Shown here piece after piece: positions 34,447-50,377 of a stretch of DNA of 64,000 nucleotides (position 1 is its first letter; each line of letters starts with the position of its first letter). The notes under the pieces are model-generated. The model was not told where the DNA came from. It saw only the letters and a program-made list of their open reading frames with translations, and made no database searches. The stretch comes from Paramecium tetraurelia. Its lineage: Eukaryota; Ciliophora; Oligohymenophorea; Peniculida; Parameciidae. The DNA is taken from assembly GCF_000165425.1 (NCBI RefSeq), contig NW_001798978.1, positions 558,001 through 622,000 of the forward strand, given 5' to 3'. Both the position numbers and the translations under genes were made by a program.

Positions 34447-35831
34447 TGAAATTATTAATGAATTATTTGATTGGAATCATAATCATATATGAATTAATTT
34501 TTTCTTTGAAAATTCTTGATTAAATTCATCTTTAATTTAATATATATTACTTATATCACTTTATCTCAATTATTTCGGATTTCTGTAATGAATAAAACCA
34601 ATTTATGACTAAATTTACATTTGAGAATTTTTAGATATAAGAATTAACGAAATAAAATAATAACCAGAATATTAATTAGATCTTACCAAAATGAAAAATA
34701 TTATACTGATTATATCATAATTTTAATTATATTAAAATTCAAATTAGTAAAATATGTATATATTTAAAGTACTGATTTTGACCTATTATTAGATGAAAAA
34801 TTCATCCAATTTGTATGTGGTTCATCTCATTTTACTTTAATATAGAAGGAAATTTTAAGTGCAACAAAAGAATAATTATCAAATGTAATTACATTTCTTA
34901 TATTTAATTTTCAAATTGAGTATTATAATTATTTTTTTTTTATATATATAAAGTTGATTATTAATCATCACTATTAGCTTTTGAAATAATAGAAAATTAT
35001 AAAATTAAATAAACTATATGGTTTAGTAATTTTCATTTTCTTCATTCATAGTCATTATCAAAAACTGTGTGGAAGAGTGATTGATCTGATTTCATATTTC
35101 AGCCACTATACAACATAATCAATATATTCATTATCAACTTTTGCCTCTCTTTTTTATTTACTTAATTTTGCTAATCATGATTCATTCTCTCTATTTAAAA
35201 AGTTAGTAATCAATTGATCTATTGTACTTTTCTTCTTAAATTCTTTTTCTATTTTTAGAGCTTACTTGAGCTCAACTATTACTTTTCTTAATTAGTATTC
35301 ATTTCAAAAGATTAAGTTTTCTAAAATTGCTTTTTATTTTTTATAGATCTTTATAAGGTTTGATAAAGATATATTGAAAATTAATATTTTTCCTAATTTG
35401 TAATACTACAGACTATCTATGGATCATTAGTCTTATATAAAAGAATCTTCAACTTGGACTTAATAATTATAATTTTCCCATTAAAGCTTGTTTAATGAAA
35501 CAACTTTTAATGAAGGTTTATAATTCTATATAGGCATTAAACAGATTCCAATATGAAAGCTATTTTATTTAAAACAAATAACCTTAGAATAGTAATATAA
35601 ATATACACAAAAATAACAATTAATATTAAAAATTTTTTATGATTAATTATTCTAACATTAGTAGTTAAATTGATAAGTTGCTTTTTTTGACAAAGAAATT
35701 AAAAACTAATCCAATTTTATGAACACTTAGACTGTAATTCAATTTCATTATTTTTTAATTATAATTATAAATTATAAAATAAAATGTAATTAAGTAATTT
35801 TTTATTCTATGGATTTTTAGTGATTATATAA
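34447..35831. other. 1.4-kb AT-rich gap
   Basis: No gene that I can support. A minus-strand frame from ATG 35537 to 35058 looks protein-like but carries three in-frame TGA codons at 35424-35426, 35304-35306 and 35175-35177. That is about the density expected for non-coding DNA of this composition. Poly-T and AT runs are frequent (near 34930 and 35630). Confidence 0.5.
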
Positions 35832-36785
35832 TCATTATCTTTTTTTAATCCATCTTACTATTTAAGGGATAATTTCATGTATTTCTTATTCAGCTATACA
35901 ATCGTGCCACATATTTTCAAAGTAGATATGCTCTTTGTCAAGGGATGTACTCTACTTCATAAGTTCATGTCCAACATCGGGATCAATAATTTGATCCATT
36001 CCCCCTGAAATGATCAGGAATGGCTTTTTGTAGTTTTTAAAAGTGCTAGGAGTTTCTCTTAACATTTTTAACAATACTCTGCCTGTTCCAGGTAAAGTTG
36101 AATTCCAATTGATATATGGATCCTTCAAATTATCATCTAAGATCTGTGGGTTCTTAGAACCATTTGGATATGAAGGTGGAAAGGGAGACCATGTTGGCGA
36201 TAATATGCCTAGCACTAAAGCAATTTTCTTGAGATAAGGCCTATTGTAATAGTTGTCCATCAAAGCAGGGGTAATCAAAATAGTCCCTTGGACGAGATCA
36301 TTCCTTCCCAAAAGGTAGGATGTTAATCCACCTAAGGATTATCCCAAAGCAAACAATTGTACTCCAGGATACAATTGTTTAATTTATTAAATAAATCTCG
36401 TACAATCTTCTATATGCTGTTCTTTTGATTCTAGCCAACCTCTAAGACCTTCACTCTTGCCGAATCCTCTAAAATCAAAGCCCACACACACACTGTTGGC
36501 TTCTTTACTCAGTGCTTATGCTATATGAGCATACAATCCGAGATGCTCATTTAATCCATGGAAAAAAAAAGTTACGGATTATGGAGCTTAGTTTGATTTA
36601 GGGAAGCATCTGTAAGTGTGGAGCTTAATTGTTGTGTTTCGTTGAAGACCTGTAAAAGTTATTCCCCCTTCCTCATCCCACTTGCTATTTCCCAAAGGAG
36701 AAGGCATTCTGTATTTCTCTTCTGGAACAGCCTTTTATATACATTCGTTCCTTATATCGTTTTCCGATTTCTTAAACCAATACAT
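35832..36785 (-). CDS. Alpha/beta hydrolase, monoacylglycerol-lipase-like (copy A)
   Basis: 317 residues, no intron. Catalytic elements of serine hydrolases are clear: oxyanion-side FFFHGLNEHLGLYAHIA, GFDFRGFGKSEG, the nucleophile elbow ALGQSLGGL (GxSxG), the acid in SGGMDQIIDP and the base in ENMWHDC. This order and HGLNEH resemble monoacylglycerol lipases and related lysophospholipases. No signal peptide, so cytosolic or membrane-associated. A close paralogue lies at 44867-45817 on the same strand. Codon use and GC are higher than in flanking spacers. Confidence 0.9.
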
Positions 36786-36848
36786 GTATATTTTAATAAT
36801 ATAAATGTTGTTTCAATATATAGGTATTTAGATTTAAATTAAATAAAT

Positions 36849-37019
36849 ATGATATTTAGAATTCAAGGCTATCGTAAATTCTTTGTGATGAGATCGATTT
36901 AAAGAGGATCGATCATCAGACTGTTGGGAAGTAAAAATGGGTTATTCATGAGTTCAAAGGGATATTTAGGTACCATCTTCAATATCATTTGCTTTTATGG
37001 AGGGATTTCAAGGGGTTGA
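36849..37019 (+). CDS. Short ORF, 56 residues, doubtful
   Basis: ATG at 36849 to TGA at 37017-37019 with no intron. The peptide is basic and hydrophobic at the N-terminus (IFRIQGYRKFFVMRSIQRG), which would suit a mitochondrial presequence, and Gly-rich at the end. The DNA is unusually GC-rich for a spacer. It is divergent from hydrolase copy A with 63 bp between starts. No homologue known to me; it may instead be untranslated transcript sequence. Confidence 0.35.
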
Positions 37020-37134
37020 GTGAGTTGGGGTTAATTCAGTTGGTCTTTATTTACTTAATGAATAAGATTAGCAAATTGAATCCCATTCAACTAGATATCG
37101 TCAATTTAATCATCAATTTATTATTGACAGATTC

Positions 37135-38099
37135 TCAACTCTTTTTGTTTTAGTTTAATTTATTTAATGAGACTAAGTTAATATATATTGAATACAAAGA
37201 GAAATTCTTCTTATGATCAATCACTCTCCTAACAATAGTGTATAAATTTAAAAACACTCCATTATCGCAGATCCCAGTGGCATCTCTGAGATTTTTGATG
37301 TAATCGGCCAATTCTTCTTCGTCATGCATAGTATCTACAATTTGTTAGACTATAAAAGATTACAGTTTTTTGAGAAGTAGCTTTGTCCAAATAACAGCGT
37401 GCCATAGTTTCCATCTAAGAGGAGTCTGGCAATATTTTGAAAGCAATATCGAATGTATTACTTGCGCTTGGTTCCTGTAGCTTTGAACTTGAGCTTATAT
37501 GATTCTGTAAGCAACTATTGCAATTCATTAAATTCCTGCTCCTTTACCTTGAGTTACTCAAACAACTAAGTCTATTCGACAATCATATCCTGGATGCTTG
37601 AATTCTATTCCAAAACTGAATGCATAGTCTAAAATGTTGATTCTGTTGATTTTCTTAATTGTCCGATTGCCTAATTTAAGTCTTCAACCTTCTTTTCTAA
37701 CAGATTGATGTATAGCTTCTTTCGTTATCTGGAATTTCTTGCACTTTCTCTGTTCCTTATCATCTTTTGATCCTCATTCTCCAACTGCTTACTGGATGAA
37801 CTCGGCTCCTTTTATACTTTTTTGATAATCTTTTCGTTCTCCCCCTCTACACTAAGCAGAGAATGTATCTTTTTGATGTAGGTATTTTTCACATGTCCCT
37901 TGATATTCTGCAATCCGAAAGCATCATCCTTTATTGATGCCTGGGAATCAATCTAAACCATGGATCTCTCCTCCTGTTTAACATCATGTTTTGATAAACT
38001 GTAAGGCAGAAATGATGGCGTTAGAAATCTCCCCCTCCCTTAATCTTCGTCGAATTGTTCATGTAAATGGTATTCTTGAAATTCATTTAACTTTTGCAT
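37135..38099 (-). CDS. bZIP transcription factor
   Basis: 311 residues, intron 37335-37363 (29 nt). The basic region and leucine zipper are unmistakable at about residues 110-175: MIRNRESARNSRQRKKLY (the N-x7-R DNA-binding pattern) followed by a zipper with Leu/Ile at heptad positions (INLLEKKVEDLNQAIGQL). The N-terminus is acidic and Ser-rich; the C-terminal 130 residues are helical with no domain I know. It should bind DNA as a dimer in the nucleus. bZIP factors are few in ciliates, so targets cannot be guessed. Confidence 0.92.
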
Positions 38100-38972
38100 C
38101 ACTATTTATGATAATAATAATTGATTAATGACGTCTGAAAAGACATATATAGCATAATTGTATTAAAAAATAAATTCATTTGACATAGTAACATTTAATA
38201 TTATTTTCTATGCCGATATTATCATACTCTTTATATGTATTCCTTATATTAAATTGGAGTTAAATAAATTAATTATTAAAATTTAAGAACAAAAAGCACA
38301 TCTAATATTTTGATCAAGGCGGAGACATGTTATATATTCAAAAATTCAAATTGTTGGAATAACTTGTCATCTAATTCCAATTGTATTTCCAAGACTTTTT
38401 AAACAAACCTTAATTTATCAGTTTGAATACATTCTTTCTATAGAACTTATACTTCTTTATTAAAGGCAACAGATATAATATTATTTGGGGGGTTGTCTAC
38501 ATTTTCATGTACTTTACACGATTAAATTATATTATTAGACTTTAATATAAACTTTATTGCTTAAAATCCTTAATATTATAGTTTGAACTATATATCAATT
38601 ATTTTATTTTTTCATCATAATAGATGTGGATATTAATTTAGGGAATAATAGATTTTAATATCTTTGTTATTAATACATAGACTCTGTATATTAACAGAAT
38701 TAATTTGATTTCATTCTATTTCTAATATATTTATTTTAGATGGCTTACTATCACTTCTATTCTTGGTAATTATATCTTAAATATAAATTTAACTATTATG
38801 CTGATATTTTAGTGTCAATATTTAGACTAATTCAATTTCCTTTTATTCAAATTATCTAACTCTTCATGTATTATTATATATATTAATTGAAAGAAAAATA
38901 ATTAATAAAATTATAAATTGTTTTTCAAATTTGAACCTTACTGTGAAGGTCAGTTGACTGAGGAAACAAAAA
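38100..38972. other. Spacer with an unassigned coding-like stretch
   Basis: Between about 38500 and 38250 the minus strand has an open frame with charged, protein-like sequence (VLEIQLELDDKLFQQFEFL) but no ATG and no joining exon that I can find. It could be an exon of an undetected gene, a relic, or chance. The rest is AT-rich and empty. Confidence 0.3.
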
Positions 38973-41095
38973 TCAAAATATCAAACATGCACAACTTTCT
39001 TAAGTTCTTTCAACTTCCTTGCTTTTATTTGAAGATGAGATCTTTGGTTTTGCTGCATAGTTCTAACTTGCAACAATTTAGAAATGTAATTGAGATGATT
39101 GGGGATCAATTAGTGCTTTATATTATTCTTGAAAGTATTTCAATACTTAAATGGTATCATCTATTCCTATCATCCATTTTTAGCCAGATATATAGGATAA
39201 ATTAGGATTGCTCATTTATTCGAATTTGAGAATATTTTCAACATTGTCATTTAAAGATCTAATCTCTGAAACAGATTTAGTCATTTAAAATACAGCCATC
39301 TAGATTTCTACTTCCAATTATTATTCATTCTTTGTTTTATTAGCAAACACCTTTAATATCTATCCAATTTTTTAATCAGATAAAGAAGTTACCCCTAAAC
39401 TTAAATTTATCTCATTTATGACATTTTCTGATATCTTAATAGGTAGATACTCGATAAAGGTTTATGCAGTGTTATTAATTTGACTATTAAATTCAGATAT
39501 GCTCTTATTCTTAGAGAAGTAAGTAGACTTTTAAATATCCGATGATTTTGAAGTTGTGAAAGGTTTTGTAGCTGATACCTTTTTACTTGCTTTTCTTAAT
39601 TTATCCCTTATTATTTTAAGATGTGTATCTTAACCCTTACTTTGGACAATAAACGATGAAATTGTGCTCTATGTCTTCTAATGTTTTAGTTTTTTGTTTT
39701 CAAATAACATCCTGTCTAGTTCTACTGGAAGCAAAGATTTGAGAGATTGATTCACATCCTTTATACACTCTTATACTCTCTTGCTTCCACTAAATGAGTA
39801 CATTCTTTGAGCAACCTTAATGTAATTACTTAATCTCCAATATAATGATTAGAAGTAAACTCTGTTTTCAAGCGAAAGAAGCTAATGTTTAATTATGGAC
39901 TCCTCAGTATTTAATGATTCCTAAACTATTTATTCAATTTTCTCTTTATCTTTATAAGAGAATAAGGAACTCGCCTTCTCAAATTCTAAGTCGTAGTTCC
40001 AAAGATTTCGATATTCCATATCTAATCGAGCTTTGAAATCAGAAAATTTTTAATCAAACAAGTTTTCATTTGAGGCTAGTATAAATTGAAGTTCAGTTTT
40101 TGCTTCTTGTAGTGATTTCTCTATTTCCTCCATAATTTACAATTCTTGCCATTAAGGCTAGACATGTTTAATGATCTCTCTCAATTCATTGTATTTTTCA
40201 GGTTTGTTGGTTAATCTATATAATTTTGTTAAATTAAAGATAATCACTGGGTCATTTTTAGATATTTTTAATCCTTAATTTAAATTGTCTATAGCCTCAT
40301 TTATCTTATTGATTTTGCACAATGATACAGCTAAACCTACTATAATACAAATACCTCTATTGTTAAACCCATTAGTCAAAAGTGGATTGAGTCTAAGAGC
40401 TTTATTGTAATTGTCTATTGACTCTTCATATTTGGATAATTTAAATAAGGTGAATCCTAATTTATTATCTGGAAATTACCTTTACTGTAATAAGCTATAT
40501 GGCAATCTGGTTGCAATGATATTGCCAAATCATATAATTTAATACACTCTTCGTATCTAGATAATTCTAAACATAAAATTCCTTTATTAATTAAAGTTTC
40601 GTATTTAATTTTGAATTGTAATGACTTGTCAAAGTTGTTGACTGCATCTTCTTTTCTATTCATCTCGTTTAATATTAAGCCTTAAATCTACTACATTATG
40701 ATACCTATATTGTAGTAAACAAAATATTACTAGGTGTTTAGTTTGACACATTCCTCATAATTTTTCAAAGCCTCATCCAGATTCTTCTCTAATCGATATA
40801 TATTTCCTATATGATAATTTAGAACAAAATACCTCTTAAATAGTATGCATCCTCAAATTATGGATCAAGATGGATTGCCTAATTTATGTATTGCATAGCT
40901 TCTTCCAATCTGGATAACTGTATTAGTATTTAACCTTATAGAATATTTAAAAATGCATTACTTTGTTTGTAAAATTGTTTAGCACATTCTTTATCTGAGA
41001 TGTATTCTTTGGGACTTATCAAACCTAATAAATCCTATAATCAAGGTACCATCAACAAAAAGGTGCATAGAGGAATTGCTTTTTGACGTCAACAT
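38973..41095 (-). CDS. TPR protein with C-terminal CaaX box
   Basis: 669 residues; introns 41035-41056 (GTT donor), 40807-40832, 40681-40704, 40457-40479 and 40337-40354 (only 18 nt). Six or more TPR units occupy about residues 50-290, for example NIYRLEKNLDEALKNYEECV, GFTLFKLSKYEESIDNYNKA and GLAVSLCKINKINEAIDNL. The C-terminal half is helical and Ser/Lys-rich. The last residues are CLIF, a CaaX box with Phe, which predicts geranylgeranylation or farnesylation and membrane attachment. A TAA codon at 39216-39218, before an internal ATG, is glutamine here, so the last 80 residues belong to this protein. Removing the 18-nt intron gives a perfect 34-residue TPR. Confidence 0.85.
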
Positions 41096-42097
41096 TGTAA
41101 ATTAAAATAAATACAATATATTGATCATATTCCAATGAAATAATCATCGTTTTGTAACTGCAGATCAAATAATTAAATATTTATAATCAGAAATAATGTA
41201 TATAAATTAATTATAAAAATCAACTAGCACTTTAAACAAACTAAAATATGAATATCAGTAACTAAAAAGTCATTCTTATTTCCATTTCATAATATAGAAA
41301 TTATACATAACCAACTAAATTTCCCTGATAATCCCTTGGATTAAATTAGGGACGTATCAAAATTTACATCGAACTTTCAAATGCTATTTATCATTCCCTT
41401 AGAATTAGAATCAGCTAAATAATATTTTATCAATATTCTTAAGATTGAAATTGAGTGGATGATTATTAATTGTCCAATTTATTAGTATTTTTGATAATTT
41501 TTAAGTTGAATAAAATTTTGCTTAAATATTAATAAATTAGAATTAATTTCTTAGTAAATATGAATTGAATAAATACAAAATAAAATGTTATAGTATAATC
41601 TGAAAAGGCGATAAATCAAAAAAATACTTTCGATTAATACATGTTTTTGAATAGAGTTAATAAAGGTAATATAAATTATTATTAAAACTTATGATTGCTT
41701 TTGTGATGAAAGAATGTCTATAAATTTTATTCTCAACTTAAAGTGATTAAAGTAATATGTATGTATGTAACTATTGTAATTGAAACATTTTTAAATCAAA
41801 ATCTTTATTGACCTGAATAATTGATTTAATATTATTTTTTGCTCAGATACTTCTTAGATGCACATTTTTAATATGTGCATATAAGTACAAGGAATATAAA
41901 CTATTAATAAGAATTATTTTCTTTATTATTCTGCTTAAAAGGCTAGGATCAGTTAATAAATTTCATAACAATATCGCCTGTATGAACTGAGGATTTAGTC
42001 TTCATTCATAACTTGGATTATTTTTAGCTTAGATTGTAAAAACTGAGAATTTGAAAATTCATTATTTATATATTAAATTTGAAATTAACAGTCAATT
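41096..42097. other. 1-kb divergent spacer, nothing seen
   Basis: Very AT-rich with several short poly-A/T runs. No ORF above chance, no repeat pair and no RNA gene that I can support. It must hold the promoters of two divergent genes. Confidence 0.55.
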
Positions 42098-42769
42098 ATG
42101 TCTAAAAAGGTCAAATAATTGACAGAAGTCATAGCATTACAAGAAAAAACAATTGGAAAGCTTTAGAAAATAATAGAAACAAAGAAATCTAAATAAATTG
42201 GAAGTAGAAAGAATCAAAGCATTAATTTAGATTAAAAATATTTAGTTGGGTATTTCACCTGAATTTATTGTCAGTGCAAATGCAAAACCTCCACGACTTG
42301 ATTTTAATGAAACGAATAAATCATATAGATGCCGCCCTTCAATTTCTCAGACCCATAATTAGTTGAGCTATATTTCAACAGATTACCTTCAAGATATTTA
42401 ATCTCTTCGTAATAAAGTTGAGGGACTTCAAAAGGAAAAATAAGATAGATCTCTATTCTTTCATGATAAAGAAAATCAAGACTACAATAATAATTCATCA
42501 AAAATAGAGATTTTATAAAATTAGATTAAGGATAGAGAATCTACTATAAATGCATTATAAGAGGAGCTCGATTAGGAAAAGTAAATAAGAGTATAAGTAA
42601 AAATTTGATTAAACAACCTTTATAGACTCAATAGGATTTATAATAGTAAAGAACAATTTGGAATAAAATGTATTCAGAATTATAAAATGAAATAAAAACT
42701 TTAAAAACAGAACTTAGAGCATTCTCTTCTTAACCTAAAAAAAGATCAAATTAATTATTTTTTTCATGA
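42098..42769 (+). CDS. Coiled-coil protein
   Basis: 205 residues; introns 42250-42274 (ends CAG) and 42597-42625. The N-terminus (VIALQEKTIGKLQKIIETK) and the region from about residue 90 on (SLRNKVEGLQKEK, INALQEELDQEKQIR, LQNEIKTLKTELRAF) have heptad spacing. No other domain. Likely a structural or adaptor protein. Two protein-like fragments downstream (around 42790 and 43065) could be further exons, but a TGA at 42767-42769 closes the frame and no intron bypasses it. Confidence 0.65.
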
Positions 42770-43292
42770 TATATTTAAATTAATGAATCAAAAGTATAAA
42801 GATAGTCCTCAATAATTGCTAAGACAGTTTATTAATACTCAATAGAACTGCCAAAAATCAAAAGATCAATTTCTATCCTCTTTTTGAAAGTCTCAGGCGT
42901 TCACTTTTTATTTTTAAACAATAAGTATTAAATTTTACTTAATTTATTTTATCGAAAACTTCAAAATTATTAATAACTAAGTAAAATTTATGACAATGTT
43001 TAAACTAAGTTGATGTTCATTTGCTATTCATTATATTCATAATAAAATTTATTTTTATTTAAGGAGCAAAACAACAATTCAAGAATTCAAGATATTATTG
43101 ATGTTTAAAATTCAATAAAATCAATTGAATCTATATTGATAAATTCAAGTGTCAATTAACTTAATAGCAAGAAAAAAGAAAGTAAATATTTAAATATGAC
43201 AATTATAATGAGAATTTCTAATTGATTTTCATAATTTTTGTTTATATCTTTATTGGAAATAAATATTAGATAAATTATTAATAAACTTAAAT
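42770..43292. other. Spacer with possible 3' exon fragments
   Basis: Open plus-strand stretches near 42786-42890 (NQKYKDSPQQLLRQF) and 43063-43220 (SRIQDIIDVQNSIKSIESI) look protein-like but are not joined to a start or to each other by any intron I can find. Otherwise AT-rich. Confidence 0.3.
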
Positions 43293-44118
43293 ATGGACGC
43301 CACAGGTGATATCCCTCCATGGAAATTTATATATTTAGAGGTTTCAATGCTCCTCCCCTCAGTAGTAACAGGTGTACTTTTTTGGAAATATGGATATCCT
43401 ATGATAGCATTATTAACGATTTTACTATTCTGCTATCTTATTGTGCCAGGATTGTTATTATAGTAATTCTTTATAATTACAAATTAGTCTTGACAAAGTT
43501 TCTACTCATGTTACAAGATTATCATCAAGCTTTGCCAACATTGCCTTGGAAAAAAGTGAATAAATAAAAAAGGGATTGATTTGGTTTGTTGCTTGTTTAG
43601 CAATTTCCTTTTTAGCATTCTTCATTTCCCTCAGCTATGTTCCCTTTTGGTCTTTTCATACCATCAACTTCTTCTACATGGCCAATACAGAAATTATAGT
43701 GGTAGTCAATACAAATATAATTAGATCTCCGTGTTAATGTTGTTGTTGGATCCATTTTTAGAGGAATTCTTTTGGAGAGTCTTCTTACAGAGTGGTTTTG
43801 CAGGCGGGTTAACATACTCAAACCCTAAAGAATGGATCATCTGGATAGTTGCCATCCATTATGGATTACTTTACGTCTTTATTTTTGCAGTTGTCACAAG
43901 GTACTATTAATTTATATTTACTTAGTAAATTCTTGTATGCATTATTCTGTGCTATACCATTCGTAATTTTCAGTAGGAAATTTGCATTTATTCGTGATTA
44001 GGGTGTTTTAACAGCCATTTTAGCACATACTGGATTTAACCTTGGATTTGTAATTGTTTTAAATTTATGGTATTGGAATAATTGGGAAGTTCATGGATGG
44101 AAGCCATATGAATTTTGA
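43293..44118 (+). CDS. CPBP-family intramembrane metalloprotease (CAAX protease-like)
   Basis: 250 residues; introns 43463-43487, 43702-43724 and 43901-43925. About seven hydrophobic segments span the protein. The three family motifs are present: LDPFLEEFFWRVF (the EExxxR glutamates), AIHYGLLYVFIF with the second-motif His, and LAHTGFNLGF with the third-motif His and Asn. The family includes Rce1, which removes the last three residues of prenylated CaaX proteins in the ER, and others of unrelated function. The intron at 43702 must be removed to bring the EExxxR motif into frame. It lies about 2.2 kb from a TPR gene ending in a CaaX box. Confidence 0.88.
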
Positions 44119-44866
44119 AATATAATAAAAAAGTTCATATAATAGATAATCAGTCTTTGATATTAGATAATTCTGCTCATTCTCTATCTGCATTCATTGA
44201 TTCCTACTCCATAAGACTATTATGTATGCCTAAGGCAGTAGAGTTAGCCGATGATTTAAGAATGTTGATAATCTCCAATAATTATGAATCAAATTCTTTC
44301 ATTTCAAAATTTTATTTATTTCATATAAAGATCACAAACGATGTTGCCAACAACTTGGGTAGTAAGAATGTAATTTTAATAATAAAGGTCACATAGTCAT
44401 ATGTAAAGAAATAATAATAATATTATGGTATTAAGTTTAATTAACTTGCTATATCATTTAACAAGCTATACTCATAAAGTTCCTTATATTTTTAAAAGTA
44501 TTTTCTCTTAGAGTTTGATTGTTTGAGATTCAACTTTTCATCACAAAATATTTTTAATTAAAAATTGAATCACTTAAAATTCACTTAAACAGAGGATAAG
44601 AAATCAATTTTCAATTAAGTAATCTGAGATCATGTTCATAATGATTAAATTATTTTACTAATTGCAGTTCTATTTTTGTTTTGTTACTTACATTAATTAA
44701 CTAAATATAGTTATAAGATATTTGAATTATTAAGAGTTATTTTAAGGAATAATAACTACTATGAATGAATGAAGAAATATATTTATATCAGATTTTCAGG
44801 ATATGATAATGATGAAACTACTACATATGTAAATAATTAATGAATATAACTAAATACTATTATCAG
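44119..44866. other. Spacer with doubtful ORFs
   Basis: A plus-strand frame from 44115 is open for about 170 codons in the ciliate code but has no ATG at its start. On the minus strand a 43-codon ORF near 44310-44182 (MKEFDSQLLEIINIL) also looks protein-like. They overlap, so at most one is real. I cannot decide. Confidence 0.3.
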
Positions 44867-45817
44867 TCATTTAATTGATCTTTCTGATATCCAATCTACA
44901 ATTTTAGGTATGATTTCAAGTATTTCCTACTCCTAAACACAATCATGCCACATGTTCTCATAATGGATCAATTATTTATCTTGAGAAGGACTTTATTTCA
45001 TAAGTTCATGTCCCACATCAGGATCTACAATTTAATCCATTCCTCCTGAGATCACTAAAAATGGTTTTTTATATTAAGTAAAAGTTCTTGGAAGTGATCT
45101 CATTGTTGATACAAGTACTCTACCTGTTCCTGGTAACACTGCTACCTAAGTACAATATGGATCCTTTAAGTTCTCTTCTAAGATTTATGGATTTCTTGAT
45201 CCTGTCACTACAACAGGTGGAAATGGATTCCAGGTTGGAAAGCAAGCACCAAAACACAATCCTAATTTCTTCATAAATGGTTAATTATAATAATTATCCA
45301 ATATTGCAGGTGAAATCAACACAGTTCCTTCACAAATATCATTTAATCCCATCAAATACGATGCCATTCCACCCATAGACTAACCAAGAGTAAATAAAGG
45401 TAGTCTTGGATACATAGTTCTAATTTGTATTATGAATCTTGAACAATCACTTTCTAATTATTCTCTAGATTCCAACCATCCTCTCAGACCTTAACTTTTG
45501 CCAAATCCTCTGAAATCAAATCCAACAACAATGCTATTTGCCTCTTTACTGATAGCCTAAGCAATATGAGCATATAATCCAAGATGTTCATTAAGACCAT
45601 GAAAAAAAACAGTTACAGATTTTGGGTCAGATAAAGTTGTTTTACATCTGTAAGTGTGAAGTTTAATTTGTTGACCTTTTTGAACTCCGTTAAATTCTAA
45701 GAAACCCTCTTCATCCCACTTGTTCCCTCCTAATGGACTTGGTTTTCTGTATTTTTCTTCTGGAACTGCTTGTTAAATGGCTTCATTTTTTCTATCCTTA
45801 TCAGATTTTCTAAACAT
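44867..45817 (-). CDS. Alpha/beta hydrolase, monoacylglycerol-lipase-like (copy B)
   Basis: 316 residues, no intron. Same layout as copy A at 35832-36785: FFHGLNEHLGLYAHIAQAIS, VGFDFRGFGKSQG, the TLGQSMGGM nucleophile elbow, SGGMDQIVDP and ENMWHDC. By eye more than half of the residues are identical to copy A and both lack introns, so they are paralogues from a fairly old duplication. Differences concentrate at the N-terminus and in the lid region (FPPVVVTGSRNPQIL). Both probably hydrolyse acyl-glycerols or related esters in the cytosol. Confidence 0.9.
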
Positions 45818-45970
45818 TTTTTGTTTAATTAAATATTTTGATAAATTTTTAGTAATCAATTCAATACAAGATAACATTTGTGTCAGATATGACCAGAATG
45901 ATTTATACTATAGAGTTTTAAGCATATCTTAAATTACTTAATATAAATATTCATCAAATATAACAATTAA

Positions 45971-49955
<3,985 letters not shown>

Positions 49956-50377
49956 TTTTATTAATAAAAAATAAAAATATGGATCTCTAATTGAATAACA
50001 TTATGGAATATGGATAAAGAGATTAATAAAAATTTGTAAAATATTCTTATTGTCGTCATCGATTTTTTTAATACACCTCATCTAAACAAATTAAATATTG
50101 AAACCCAAAAAACCAATAAATTCTCGTAATCTATGATTTTTCTTCTTTAATACTGATCATTATACTTAATTGAACTAACGGATGCATCATGTAAATTAGA
50201 ATTAGAACTTTTCTAATGAGTCACAAGTGCAATCCGTAATTGAATTCTGTTTATAAGGATTTTCATGAAAATCACTTGGATATGTGGAACTGGATGAAAA
50301 TATAAATATATGTTGTTTGAATAATGTTAGTATAGATAGTTTTCTGATTCTGAAAAAATCTTATTAAAATTAAAAAA
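49956..50377. other. Divergent spacer, nothing seen
   Basis: 422 bp between the ABC transporter start and the large membrane protein start. AT-rich; it presumably contains both promoters. No ORF or repeat supported. Confidence 0.6.

Noticed and set aside
35058-35537. Minus-strand frame with three in-frame TGAs that looked like a TGA-recoded gene
   Set aside because: TGA occurs at about the rate expected for random AT-rich DNA, other frames are equally open, and no domain is present. Not evidence of recoding.
38973-39215. An apparent separate 80-residue gene ending in a CaaX box
   Set aside because: The codon before its ATG is TAA, which is glutamine here, and the TPR gene runs into it in frame. 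It is the C-terminus of that gene.
44115-44396. Plus-strand ORF after the CPBP protease
   Set aside because: It has no ATG at its start, sits next to the protease stop, and conflicts with a minus-strand ORF of equal quality.
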